Source: an archaeon (GTDB taxonomy: Archaea > Halobacteriota > Syntropharchaeia > Alkanophagales > Methanospirareceae). From it: 27,278 nt of DNA. The translations under genes and the position numbers were made by a program. Shown here in pieces: positions 14,142 through 23,076 of the stretch; within the stretch, counting starts at the first letter, position 1, and the number at the start of each line of letters is the position of its first letter. Where the stretch lies: NCBI GenBank assembly GCA_030019325.1, contig JASEFB010000011.1, positions 1 through 27,278 of the forward strand. Reading direction: 5' to 3'. The notes under the pieces were generated by a model. The model was not told the origin of the DNA and searched no databases. It was given only the letters and a program-made list of their open reading frames with translations.

Positions 14142-17087
14142 ATGAATCCGGCAAATATTGTCAATATAATAAAGGATATTAAGGAACAACTTACTCTAGA
14201 TGGTAAAAACAAAGTCTTCAATGAAGGGAAGGAACTTCATTCTGAATTTATGAAAGAGAAGGCTGAACCCGAAGCATTTACGAAGGAATTCTTGATTGAT
14301 AAAATTCTCGATGCGTTAGGGTTGGAGAAATTACCTGAGAAATCTTTTGAGACACACAGCGGCTATCGAAGCGTAGATTACCGGATAAAAAGTAAAGATC
14401 GTATGTTCTTAGTTGAAGCAAAGCCTTTAAATGCCGATTTATTTGAAAAAAGCAAAGAAGGCGGAGTAAATCAAATAAAAGGCTTGTTCAAACTTGCGGA
14501 AGTGAAAGAGAACTACGATTTTGGCGTGGCAACCGATGGGCTGAGATGGGTATTCGTTGATAAGGTGGGGGAAATAGTGGAAGATCTGAGGTTAGAAGAG
14601 AATTTTGAGAAGGTAAAGGAATTTTTGGTAGGTAAAGAAAAGGTTGTTTCACCTAAGACGGAAGAAGAGATAAGTAAGAAGTTTTACGACTGGTATAATG
14701 CGCTTTTGCACGGCGGCAGATATAAAGACCATAAGAACAAGCTGAAGACCGTTTCTGAAGCCGACTGTCTGGTCAACAATGTCAGTGGAGTCAAGGATTT
14801 GGAAGAAAGGGAGCAGATAGCACAGGTAGTGATGAACCGACTGATTTTCATCAAGTTCTTACAGTCAAAAGGCGTAATAAAGGAAGATATACTTCACTAT
14901 CTATCCGAGGTTAAAGAGGATATACTCACACCCAAACTAAGGCAATTGTTTTTCGGTGTGTTGAACACCCCAAAGGATGAACGATTTGATGTTAATGAAC
15001 GGTTTAAGGATATTCCATACCTGAACGGGAGTTTGTTTGTTCATACCGGGATTGAGAAGAAGAATGTGGACTATAAAATAAAAGCAGAGATTTTGAAGAA
15101 GGTAATAGAGTTTTTAGACAGTTTCAAGTTCGTGCATAAGGAGCAGTTTGGGAACGAGGATTCGATAGACCCTGAAATACTGGGCTACATCTTTGAACGG
15201 GCGATGACCGCCACCGACAGGAAGGGAACCGGTGCTTACTACACTCCAAGACAGATAACGAGGTATATTTCGGAGAACACTATCTACCCTTACATAATTA
15301 ACAAAGCAAACGAATTTCTTAAGGCTGAGAAGGGCTACAAGGATACTGAACTGATTAAAGACATCGAGAAGTTATTTATCCTTCCCGCCACGACCCTTGA
15401 AGAAATATGGAAAGAAAGAATTCAAGAAATAAGAGTTTTGGACAATGCATGTGGTTCTGGTGCATTCTTACTTGCAGCAGCGAACATCCTGTTCGATCTG
15501 AACAGAAGGATAGATGATAAATTGGGGTTGGGGAACTCAGACATCGGATTGAAGAAGTGGATTTTAATGCATAATCTTTACGGTGTGGATATAAATCCGA
15601 GTGGCATAGAGATAGCGAAATTGAGGCTCTGGCTGTGGCTTGTGGACTCTTATGAGCCTGAACGTGTGGAACCGTTGCCAAATATTGACTATAACCTCAG
15701 AGTTGGGAATAGCTTGATTGGATACATTGACATAAATGAGTTTCGAAAAACAAAATTCAACTTTTTGAACTATTTCTGGGAAGAGGAGAAACCCACGCTG
15801 GATGAGCTTCTTGAGAAAAGGAACAGTCTTTTAAGAGAGTATAAAAGAGCTGAGGGGGAAGAAGCAAAGGAATTAAAGGAGAAGATAAGTGAGCTGGATG
15901 AGAAGATAAAGAAATTACTGGATGCGAATTTTTATCTGAAGCTCAGGACTAAGGGTATAAAGATAAGCAAAGAGGAGTTTTTACAATTCAAGCCATTCCA
16001 CTGGGGTTTTGAGTTCTACGATGTTTTTGACCCAGCCAATCCGGAAGAAGAGAGAGGATTTAATATAATAATTGGAAATCCTCCCTATGTTGAGCTTAAT
16101 AAAGTTGGATATGGTTATCTATTTGCTGAATCGAAAAATTTGTATGACGAATTCATGAGAATTTCGATTAAAAAACTGCTTTATCCTGCTGGTATGTTTG
16201 GATTTATTCATGCGAATTCTGCCTATTGCCAGCCAAAATATAAAGCTCTAAGGCACCTTTTAAAAAGAAATACGGACGATTTGACAATTATTAACTTTGC
16301 TATAAGACCTCAACCTGTTTTTAAAGGTGTAATGCAAAGAACAGCTATTACAATATGTAGAAAGGATATTAGCGCTGCTAAAAGAGTCAAAACATCGAGA
16401 TATATTCGCCTGACAGAAGGAAATAGAAATAAAATTTTAAGTGACCCACCAATATACGATTGTAGTAAGGTTGCCTGGGATTTTGAGGATTTTATACCAA
16501 AAATAGGAAATAAAGAGGAGTATCAAATATTCAAAAAGGTAGTCAATCACGGCAAGTCCTTAGGAGATATCCTAAATGGGGAAAAAGGCGTTTCTTTATT
16601 CTATCATGATAGCGGAGAATCGTATTGGACAAAGCTCTTAACTTACGAACCAAAAGGGATTAGGGATGGTAAGGAGGTTAGAGCGACACAGTGGTTTGAC
16701 ATAAAAGTGAATCGAGAATACGCAGATTTTGTCACTTGTGCTATAAACAGCACGTTGTTTTACTGGTTCTGGCTGACTATTTCTGATTGTAGGCATTTGA
16801 CCCAAGAAGTTCTAAAACAGTTTCCAATTCCCTCTATTGAAGCTATTTCACCAGATATTTTTGAGAAATTAAAGGACTATGCTCAAAAATTAATGGAATG
16901 CTACAAGGCGAATTCTTATTATGTTGAAAAAAGAATAGGGTACAAATCACTGGAGTTTAAAGTGAATAGGTGTAAAAAGGTGATTAATGAAATTGACCGC
17001 CTAATTGGGGAAATTTATGGATTAACTGACGAAGAAATAGAATATTTGATTGGATATGACCTGGAAATGAGAACTGAGGGGGATTAA
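14142..17087 (+). CDS. Single-chain restriction-modification enzyme (type IIG-like, Eco57I-type methylase)
   Basis: This is a 981-residue protein combining nuclease, methyltransferase and specificity regions. The N-terminal PD-(D/E)xK-like site is D79 (VDYRIK), then E92-A93-K94 (FLVEAKPL). A helical connector carries a YTPRQITRYI segment, common before type I/IIG methylase cores. The amino-methyltransferase core has motif I DNACGSGAF (434-442) and motif IV NPPY (646-649), indicating N6-adenine methylation. The C-terminal third should be the target recognition region, with a TaqI-like VTCAINSTLFYWFW segment. It cuts and methylates the same site with no separate HsdS, and the recognition sequence is unknown. 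The region after NPPY reads more AT-rich than the rest, suggesting exchange of the specificity part. Confidence 0.88.
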   Translation: MNPANIVNIIKDIKEQLTLDGKNKVFNEGKELHSEFMKEKAEPEAFTKEFLIDKILDALGLEKLPEKSFETHSGYRSVDYRIKSKDRMFLVEAKPLNADLFEKSKEGGVNQIKGLFKLAEVKENYDFGVATDGLRWVFVDKVGEIVEDLRLEENFEKVKEFLVGKEKVVSPKTEEEISKKFYDWYNALLHGGRYKDHKNKLKTVSEADCLVNNVSGVKDLEEREQIAQVVMNRLIFIKFLQSKGVIKEDILHYLSEVKEDILTPKLRQLFFGVLNTPKDERFDVNERFKDIPYLNGSLFVHTGIEKKNVDYKIKAEILKKVIEFLDSFKFVHKEQFGNEDSIDPEILGYIFERAMTATDRKGTGAYYTPRQITRYISENTIYPYIINKANEFLKAEKGYKDTELIKDIEKLFILPATTLEEIWKERIQEIRVLDNACGSGAFLLAAANILFDLNRRIDDKLGLGNSDIGLKKWILMHNLYGVDINPSGIEIAKLRLWLWLVDSYEPERVEPLPNIDYNLRVGNSLIGYIDINEFRKTKFNFLNYFWEEEKPTLDELLEKRNSLLREYKRAEGEEAKELKEKISELDEKIKKLLDANFYLKLRTKGIKISKEEFLQFKPFHWGFEFYDVFDPANPEEERGFNIIIGNPPYVELNKVGYGYLFAESKNLYDEFMRISIKKLLYPAGMFGFIHANSAYCQPKYKALRHLLKRNTDDLTIINFAIRPQPVFKGVMQRTAITICRKDISAAKRVKTSRYIRLTEGNRNKILSDPPIYDCSKVAWDFEDFIPKIGNKEEYQIFKKVVNHGKSLGDILNGEKGVSLFYHDSGESYWTKLLTYEPKGIRDGKEVRATQWFDIKVNREYADFVTCAINSTLFYWFWLTISDCRHLTQEVLKQFPIPSIEAISPDIFEKLKDYAQKLMECYKANSYYVEKRIGYKSLEFKVNRCKKVINEIDRLIGEIYGLTDEEIEYLIGYDLEMRTEGD

Positions 17088-17097
17088 GGGTGATAAC

Positions 17098-17163
17098 ATG
17101 GTTATGAAGGAAACTGAAAAGATAAGAAGCTATGAGTGGGTGAAGGTTATCGAAGTAGAATAA
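17098..17163 (+). CDS. Possible 21-residue ORF between the RM gene and argH
   Basis: ATG at 17098 opens a frame reading MVMKETEKIRSYEWVKVIEV plus E before TAA, ten bases after the RM stop and ending just before the second possible argH ATG. GGGTGATA precedes it. It overlaps the preferred argH GTG start in another frame. It could be a coupling or leader peptide, or the leftover end of a lost gene. No family is recognisable, so confidence is low. Confidence 0.25.
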   Translation: MVMKETEKIRSYEWVKVIEVE

Positions 17164-18710
17164 AAATGCCACCACAAAAAGATTACATTTTGTCGCTGGA
17201 AGCAGACAGATGGCTATTTCATGCGGATATCCTTGTGGACAAGGCGCATGTAGTGATGTTAAAAGATCGTGGGATACTCAAAAAGAAGGAATCAGCGGCT
17301 ATTCTGAACTGCTTAGTGAACATAGAGGGGCGGGGGGAAGATTTTATCGAGCACGAACTCCCCTTACACGAGGACGTGCACACGGCGATCGAATCGGTAG
17401 TGATACGGGAGATAGGCGAGGAGATAGGAGGAAGGATGCATACCGGACGGTCGAGGAATGACGAAGTTGCAACGTGCATAAGAATAGCGCTTCGTAACGA
17501 GCTATTCGAACTGATGAGAGAAGTGAATGGATTGAGAAGCGTGTTATTAGAAAAAGCGGCTGCGCATGTTGATACCATAATGCCAGGCTATACGCATCTA
17601 CAGCATGCACAAGCAACGACATTCGCTCATCATATCTTAGCATATGCTGATGCGCTCGCGCGCGATTCCTTACGGCTTATAAGCGCATACGAGTGTACAA
17701 ATGTAAGTCCGTTGGGTGCCGCAGCATTCGCTTCCACAGGCTTCCCGATAGACCGAGAGCGGACAGCAAAACTTCTTGGTTTTGATTCGGTACTGGAGCA
17801 TTCAATGGATGCGGTATCCACGAGGGATTTTGTCATCGAGACGATTTCGTCTTTCTCTAACTTGATGACCAACCTGAGCAGGCTTGCAGAGGAGCTCATA
17901 CTCTGGAGTACCTCAGAATTCGATTTCATTCGCATTCCTGCAGAGTATACAACTGGAAGTTCGATCATGCCGCAGAAACGAAATCCGGACTATGCAGAAC
18001 TGGTCAGGGCGAGGGCAGGATCGGTTTACGGATGTTTGATGAGCGTGCTTTCGATATGCAAAGCGCTACCCCATTCCTACAATAGAGATTTGCAAGAGGT
18101 CACACCACATCTGGTGAAAGCCACGAAGACCACCACTGCTTCAGTAGCCGCAATGAAAAGCATGATAGAAGGACTGGAATTGAGGAAGGAGGAGATGGAG
18201 AAGAAGGCGTCATTAGGGTTCACTGCCGCAACTGAGCTGGCTGATACGATCGTGAGGGAGACGGGTATATCGTTCAGAACGGCGCATAAAATTGTATCCT
18301 CTCTAGCATCGGGATTGGCAGATGAAAGCTTTGAATCGTTAAAAGAGCAAGAATCAGGAAAAGCGTTTGTAGGAGAGGTACTTCAGAGAATAGATGATAT
18401 CGCCCTGGGTATCACGGAGAAAAAGCTGAGCGAGATGGGGCTGACCGAGAAGAAAGTAAAAGAAGCACTGGACATCGGGTCTAACATTCAGAAGAGGAAT
18501 GTGAAAGGCGGTCCGGCAAAGAGAGAAGTCCAAAGGATGATAGACCGGAGAAAAACAGATTTGGAGAAGGATGAGAAATCGAGACAGGAGAAGGAAGAGC
18601 GGGTGAAGAGGAGCTTAGAGGAACTCGAACGGGAAGTGAAGAAAAAGAAGAGGATTATAAAAGTAATCAAAAAACCAAATCCTAACCTGCTGAATGCGTT
18701 AAAGAAGTGA
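17136..18710 (+). CDS. argH: Argininosuccinate lyase
   Basis: This is a 524-residue member of the fumarase/aspartase superfamily. All three conserved regions are intact: HTGRSRND (102-109), the HLQHAQ loop (154-159) and the signature GSSIMPQKRNP (274-284), whose serines supply the catalytic base. It splits argininosuccinate into arginine and fumarate. GTG at 17136 gives YRSRIK ahead of the body, which aligns with the R-R-G-R-L stretch that starts many archaeal ArgH proteins; ATG at 17166 is an alternative. The C-terminus carries an unusually long, highly charged, probably coiled-coil tail (about residues 470-524, rich in K, E and R) that makes it longer than the usual 460-490 residues. Confidence 0.93.
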   Translation: MGEGYRSRIKMPPQKDYILSLEADRWLFHADILVDKAHVVMLKDRGILKKKESAAILNCLVNIEGRGEDFIEHELPLHEDVHTAIESVVIREIGEEIGGRMHTGRSRNDEVATCIRIALRNELFELMREVNGLRSVLLEKAAAHVDTIMPGYTHLQHAQATTFAHHILAYADALARDSLRLISAYECTNVSPLGAAAFASTGFPIDRERTAKLLGFDSVLEHSMDAVSTRDFVIETISSFSNLMTNLSRLAEELILWSTSEFDFIRIPAEYTTGSSIMPQKRNPDYAELVRARAGSVYGCLMSVLSICKALPHSYNRDLQEVTPHLVKATKTTTASVAAMKSMIEGLELRKEEMEKKASLGFTAATELADTIVRETGISFRTAHKIVSSLASGLADESFESLKEQESGKAFVGEVLQRIDDIALGITEKKLSEMGLTEKKVKEALDIGSNIQKRNVKGGPAKREVQRMIDRRKTDLEKDEKSRQEKEERVKRSLEELEREVKKKKRIIKVIKKPNPNLLNALKK

Positions 18711-18788
18711 AATGCAAATTTTTTGTGAGTTCATTACGGAACTGAAGGCCTGCTATCACGAGCAATCCATTTCTGAGGAGTAACATCC

Positions 18789-18799
18789 TTTTATTAATA
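18789..18799 (+). promoter_or_regulatory. Candidate TATA box for argF (leaderless start)
   Basis: TTTTATTAATA is centred about 28 bases upstream of the argF ATG at 18823. There is no Shine-Dalgarno in the C/T-rich bases just before the ATG. This spacing is that of a leaderless archaeal transcript and suggests argF has its own promoter despite following argH. Confidence 0.45.
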
Positions 18800-18822
18800 C
18801 ATCCCCCTCTTTAATCCTTATT

Positions 18823-19731
18823 ATGGATCTCATCTCGATATTCGACCTCACGCATGCAGAACTCGAAGGGCTCATAGAACGAGGAGAAGAGCTGAGAAGA
18901 GAGCGGAAAGGAGGCTTAAAAGCGAGCAATGAGCTGGAAGGGAAGACATTGGCACTGATTTTCGAGAAACCTTCCACACGGACTCGTGTTTCCTTTGAGG
19001 TTGCGATGCACGAATTAGGCGGAAATGTGATCAGTTTAAATTGGAACGAGCTACAGTTGGGAAGAGGGGAAAGAGTAAGAGAAACGGCAAAGGTGCTTTC
19101 CTCGTACGTTGACGCGGTTATGATACGGGCATACCGCCATGATACGGTGGAGGAGTTCGCGAACTATGCTTCGATTCCCGTGATAAACGGGTTGACTGAT
19201 TTAGAGCACCCCTGCCAGACGCTGGCAGATCTGATGACGATAAAGGGGTATAAGAAAAGCTTTGCGGGTATTACCGCAGCGTGGCTCGGAGATGGGAATA
19301 ATGTATGCAACTCGCTCATTGGAGGTGCTGCGATTACAGGCATGAATATGCGTGTGGCGTCTCCCAAGGGATATGAGCCTGCTGGGGGGATAGTAGAAAG
19401 AGCAAAGAGAATGGGCTGTGAGCTGGTCATAACGGAAAACGCAGAAGAAGCTGCTGTTGATGCCGATGTGTTATACACTGATGTGTGGGTATCGATGGGA
19501 GAAGAGGAGGAGCGTGAAAAACGAAAGCGGGATTTAAAAAATTATCAGCTGAACGAGGATTTAGTGAACGTTGCGAAGGAAGATGCTATCATCATGCACT
19601 GCATGCCGGTGCATATCGGGGAAGAAATAACCGAGGGTGTGTTGAATAGCGAAAACTCGGTGATATTTGAGCAAGCTGAGAATCGGCTTCATGCACAGAA
19701 AGCGCTATTGTTAAAATTGTTAGAAAATTGA
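18823..19731 (+). CDS. argF: Ornithine carbamoyltransferase
   Basis: This is a 302-residue, full-length enzyme making citrulline from ornithine and carbamoyl phosphate. The carbamoyl-phosphate site is STRTR (51-55) plus HPCQ (129-132). Ornithine-specific motifs are DGNN (157-160), the DVWVSMG loop (220-226) and HCMP (259-262), which separate it from aspartate carbamoyltransferase. The C-terminal FEQAENRLHAQKALL is typical. With argH upstream it supplies two of the last three steps to arginine; argG is not in the window. A leaderless start from its own promoter is likely. Confidence 0.95.
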   Translation: MDLISIFDLTHAELEGLIERGEELRRERKGGLKASNELEGKTLALIFEKPSTRTRVSFEVAMHELGGNVISLNWNELQLGRGERVRETAKVLSSYVDAVMIRAYRHDTVEEFANYASIPVINGLTDLEHPCQTLADLMTIKGYKKSFAGITAAWLGDGNNVCNSLIGGAAITGMNMRVASPKGYEPAGGIVERAKRMGCELVITENAEEAAVDADVLYTDVWVSMGEEEEREKRKRDLKNYQLNEDLVNVAKEDAIIMHCMPVHIGEEITEGVLNSENSVIFEQAENRLHAQKALLLKLLEN

Positions 19732-19842
19732 AGCGAAAAATTGACAATTGTTCATGGCCTTGAGTTCTTTTTGACTTTTTAGAAAACCCTTTTTAAAGAT
19801 CTTTCTTTAAGAATATTTGAAGACGGATAGAAAATTAAAAAG

Positions 19843-21297
19843 ATGGGAGAAACAGAAGCGGAGGAGGTTTTTCCTTTCGATATAAACCCTATGTATGAGG
19901 GTGAAAGGATAAGAAAAGTAAATTTGTACGTGGAGTTAGGCGGACAAAGTAAGCCAGGCTTCGAGCTTGTTCTCTTTGAACCTGATCCCGAGAAGATAAA
20001 AGATGGAGAGGTTACTCTTATAGGACCAGATCTTGAGGAGATGGAGGAGGGCGGTACGTACGCGTATGCGATGATATACCGGGTATATGGAGAGCAGATA
20101 GATAAAGACCTTGAGGCCGTTATAGAGCGGAGGAATCATGAGTATCAAGGTTATATCCAGGGCTATATGCACCTCAACCAACGGGCTGAAATTTGGGTGA
20201 GGATAGGCAAGGAAGCTGTAAAGAAGGGGCTGAAAACACTGAAACAGATAGGAAGAGCAACGATAATGCTTTTCAAGGCAGAACTTCCGTTCATCGAGAA
20301 GATGGAGGCTATATATATAACCGATGAGGAAGAGGTGGTAAGGAGGTTAGCGGAAGCGAACAGAATATATGAAGCGAGGGATGCAAAAACGATGGGACTT
20401 CATGACGAGGATGTGGACGAATTTTATCAGTGCACGCTTTGTCAGTCATTTGCACCGACGAATGTGTGTGTAGTCACTCCCGATAGGACAGCTCTTTGTG
20501 GTGCAATGAACTGGTTTGATTCGAGAGCCGCAGCCCGAATTGATCCAGAAGGGCCCAATGCCCCCATTCCTAAAGGAGAGTGCATAGACACGATAGGTGG
20601 GGAATATACCGGAGTAAATGAAGCGGCGATAAGGCTCTCAGGTGGCGAATATGATTCTATAAAACTGCATTCGTTCCTCGAGCGGCCACATACAAGTTGT
20701 GGCTGCTTTGAGGTTGCAGGATTTTATATACCGGAAGTTGATGGAATAGGCTGGGTGCATCGTGGCACGAAAGTTTCCGAGACCCCGATTGGCCTCACAT
20801 TCTCGACCATTGCGGGCTCAGTAGGAGGGGGGAAGCAAGTAAAAGGCTTCCTCGGGATAGGGATCCAATACTTCTACAGCCCCAAGTTTATACAGTATGA
20901 TGGGGGATGGCATCGTGTGGTATGGATGGCTTCAGATTTAAAAGAGCGAGTAAAAGATGCTATACCGGAGGAGATGCGGGCTAAGATAGCGACAGAGAAG
21001 GACGTGAGGGATATAGAATCGCTGCGCGAATTCTTAAAGAGAGTGAATCACCCGGTTGTGAATGGTGTTGTCAGGGAGGTTGACGGTGTGAGAATAACGG
21101 AGGGGTGGGCAGCGGAGGCGGTAGAAGAAGTTCCTCCTGCTGGCGTAGAAGAGGCAGTTCCCGAGAGGGAACCCGTAACTCTCGATCCTCTTGCGCAGGT
21201 GATTGCATCGGGAGTAAATTCCCCTGTCAAGATAATACTGAAGGATGCAGATATCCGCATAGGGAAGATAATAGTAAAGAGGAGAGGAGAGAAGTAA
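19843..21297 (+). CDS. cdhC: Acetyl-CoA decarbonylase/synthase beta subunit (acetyl-CoA synthase)
   Basis: This is a 484-residue subunit that joins a methyl group, CO and CoA into acetyl-CoA, or the reverse, at the Ni-Fe-S A-cluster. The cluster ligands are visible: C197 and C200 (CTLCQSF), C209 (NVCVV), C219 (ALCGAM), and C286-G-C288 (SCGCF), the CGC motif that binds the distal nickel. GSVGGGKQVKGFLGIG and GGWHRVVWM are standard family segments. As in archaeal versions there is no large N-terminal CODH-contact domain. The C-terminus has a proline/glutamate linker and a KIILKDADIRIGKIIVK tail. It is followed by a GC-rich hairpin spacer and then isoprenoid genes, not by the other ACDS genes. 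Confidence 0.97.
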   Translation: MGETEAEEVFPFDINPMYEGERIRKVNLYVELGGQSKPGFELVLFEPDPEKIKDGEVTLIGPDLEEMEEGGTYAYAMIYRVYGEQIDKDLEAVIERRNHEYQGYIQGYMHLNQRAEIWVRIGKEAVKKGLKTLKQIGRATIMLFKAELPFIEKMEAIYITDEEEVVRRLAEANRIYEARDAKTMGLHDEDVDEFYQCTLCQSFAPTNVCVVTPDRTALCGAMNWFDSRAAARIDPEGPNAPIPKGECIDTIGGEYTGVNEAAIRLSGGEYDSIKLHSFLERPHTSCGCFEVAGFYIPEVDGIGWVHRGTKVSETPIGLTFSTIAGSVGGGKQVKGFLGIGIQYFYSPKFIQYDGGWHRVVWMASDLKERVKDAIPEEMRAKIATEKDVRDIESLREFLKRVNHPVVNGVVREVDGVRITEGWAAEAVEEVPPAGVEEAVPEREPVTLDPLAQVIASGVNSPVKIILKDADIRIGKIIVKRRGEK

Positions 21298-21312
21298 GAG
21301 CGCATTGCATCT

Positions 21313-21354
21313 GTGGGGCTCTGCCTCACGACCCCGCAAGCCCAGTAGGGGCTT
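21313..21354. repeat. Two GC-rich hairpins related to the 4541-4662 array
   Basis: GTGGGGC-TCT-GCCTCAC (21313-21329; one G-T pair, 3-nt loop) is followed by AAGCCC-AGTAG-GGGCTT (21338-21354). The first resembles the GGGC-TCC-GCCC hairpins and the second has the same stem as 4646-4662 with a changed 5-nt loop. They sit in the 101-bp spacer between cdhC and the GGPP synthase gene and could attenuate or process the transcript there. Confidence 0.6.
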
Positions 21355-21398
21355 TATAAGGAGGGCTTTAGATTTATCAAAATAAATATAAACAAGAG

Positions 21399-22481
21399 GT
21401 GAGAACGATATCTGCAGATATAAGTGATACACTGGCTCATTACCAAACTCAGGTAAATGAGCGTTTAGAAGCATTCTTTGATAAGAAAATAAAGGAAGCG
21501 TCCAAGATCTCTCATTACATTCAGGAAGTTGCAGTCAATGCTAAAGAGTACACCTTGCGAGGAGGGAAAAGGCTCAGGCCCATCTTCTGCATTTACGGCT
21601 ATAAATCTTTGAGCGATAATAATATCGAAGCGATTATAGACGCATCCATCTCCCTTGAACTGATGCAGAGCTATCTATTAATCCACGATGATATTATGGA
21701 TGAGGATGAACTTCGGAGGGGCAAACCGACCTTTCATATCGTTTGCAAAACTCTTTGTGAACGCCGATTTGGAACGAATAAAGCTCTTAAATTTGGCAAA
21801 AATATAGCGATCGTGGCGGGTGATTTATTAGAAGCTTACGGCGGGGAGGCATTAGCAAAATCACCCTTTAAAAGTGAATATGTCAAAAAGGCATTAGCCA
21901 GGTATGCCGAAATTAATAAAAATGTGGGGTATGGACAAATTTTAGACATAATAGCTGAGAAGAAAGGGAATATTACAGAGGATGAAATTTTGATGATCCA
22001 TAAACTCAAGACCGCAAGTTATACAATAGAAGGTCCTCTTCACATTGGTGCTCTGTTGGCTGGGGCAAAAGAAACAGATTTGCAGGTTCTGAGCAACTAT
22101 GGTATCCCCTTAGGTTTAGCGTTCCAAATCCAGGATGATATATTGGGATTATTTGGCTCTGAAGAAAAAACGGGCAAACCTGTTGGCTCGGATATACGAG
22201 AAGGCAAAAAGACGCTGTTAATCCTACATGCTCTGAAACGATGTAATGAAGAGGAAAAAGAGATTCTCATAAAAGCGTTGGGCAACCAGCATGTTACAGC
22301 GAGGGAGATCGATGCTATTAGAGCTATTGTGCGAGAGACGGGGTCTTTTGACTATTCAAAGAGATTAGTTGAAGAGATGACTGATAAAGCAGTTCTGGCC
22401 ATTAAAGAATCCCCTTTCAGAAGTGAAGCAAAGGATTTTCTTATAAACATAGCGGATTTTATAGGAAAAAGAGAGTATTAA
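21399..22481 (+). CDS. Geranylgeranyl diphosphate synthase (short-chain trans-prenyltransferase)
   Basis: This is a 360-residue all-helical enzyme that condenses IPP onto an allylic diphosphate to make the C20 chain of archaeal lipids. The first aspartate-rich motif is DDIMDED (97-103) and the second FQIQDDILG (242-250). RGGKRLRP is at 54-61. Y92, five residues before the first motif, is an aromatic residue in the position that limits archaeal (type I) enzymes to C20. GTG at 21399 is the first usual start after an in-frame stop at 21369, but it lies inside GAGGTGAG, which itself looks like a Shine-Dalgarno, so the start is uncertain. UbiX follows after 10 bases. Confidence 0.92.
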   Translation: MRTISADISDTLAHYQTQVNERLEAFFDKKIKEASKISHYIQEVAVNAKEYTLRGGKRLRPIFCIYGYKSLSDNNIEAIIDASISLELMQSYLLIHDDIMDEDELRRGKPTFHIVCKTLCERRFGTNKALKFGKNIAIVAGDLLEAYGGEALAKSPFKSEYVKKALARYAEINKNVGYGQILDIIAEKKGNITEDEILMIHKLKTASYTIEGPLHIGALLAGAKETDLQVLSNYGIPLGLAFQIQDDILGLFGSEEKTGKPVGSDIREGKKTLLILHALKRCNEEEKEILIKALGNQHVTAREIDAIRAIVRETGSFDYSKRLVEEMTDKAVLAIKESPFRSEAKDFLINIADFIGKREY

Positions 22482-22491
22482 AAGTTAAAGG

Positions 22492-23076
22492 ATGAGATTG
22501 GTCATAGGGATAACGGGCGCAAGTGGGGCTATCTATGCAAAAAGATTATTGGATATACTCAGTGAAAAAGATGTAGAGGTTGATTTAATCATTACATCAC
22601 CGGGGGAATACACGGTAAAACATGAGCTCGGGCTTACGAGCGAAGAATTAGAAACTCTCGCAACAGCCACGTGGGATATCGCGGACATAGCTGCGGATGT
22701 TGCAAGCGGATCTCAGCTCAGGGACGGAATGGTGATACTTCCATGCACTATGGATATGGTTGCAAAGATGGCTCACGGCATATCAGATAATCTGCTTTTG
22801 CGCTGTTTTGACGTGATGCTGAAAGAGAATAGAAAGATAATCATCGTTCCCCGGGAGACCCCGTTACATGAGATTCACCTTGAAAATTTGCTGAGACTCA
22901 AGAGAATAGGTGTAACGATCCTACCACCAGTAACCACGTTTTATCACAACCCCACCTCTATACTTGATTTAGTGGATTTTATTATCGCAAAGATCCTTGA
23001 TCAATTTAATATACCGCATACATTGATCGAGAGATGGAAAAAACCCGAAGGTGTAGAATATGACCGATATGACTGA
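22492..23076 (+). CDS. ubiX: Flavin prenyltransferase (UbiX/Pad1 type)
   Basis: This is a 194-residue flavoprotein-fold protein with GITGASGA at residues 6-13, the ASGSQLRDGM region, PCTMDMVAKMAHGISDNLL, and VPRETPLHEIH near the C-terminus, all characteristic of UbiX. The family attaches a prenyl group to FMN, giving the cofactor of UbiD-type decarboxylases. In archaea that cofactor is needed by the anhydromevalonate-phosphate decarboxylase of the archaeal mevalonate route, which ends with IPK; the gene next door is IPK. The UbiD-like partner is not in the window. It overlaps the IPK start by 17 bases. Confidence 0.92.
   Translation: MRLVIGITGASGAIYAKRLLDILSEKDVEVDLIITSPGEYTVKHELGLTSEELETLATATWDIADIAADVASGSQLRDGMVILPCTMDMVAKMAHGISDNLLLRCFDVMLKENRKIIIVPRETPLHEIHLENLLRLKRIGVTILPPVTTFYHNPTSILDLVDFIIAKILDQFNIPHTLIERWKKPEGVEYDRYD

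Noticed and set aside
14142..17087. BREX PglX methyltransferase
   Set aside because: The methylase core is similar, but an N-terminal D-E-K nuclease-like site is present and no brx/pgl genes are nearby, so a single-chain RM enzyme fits better.
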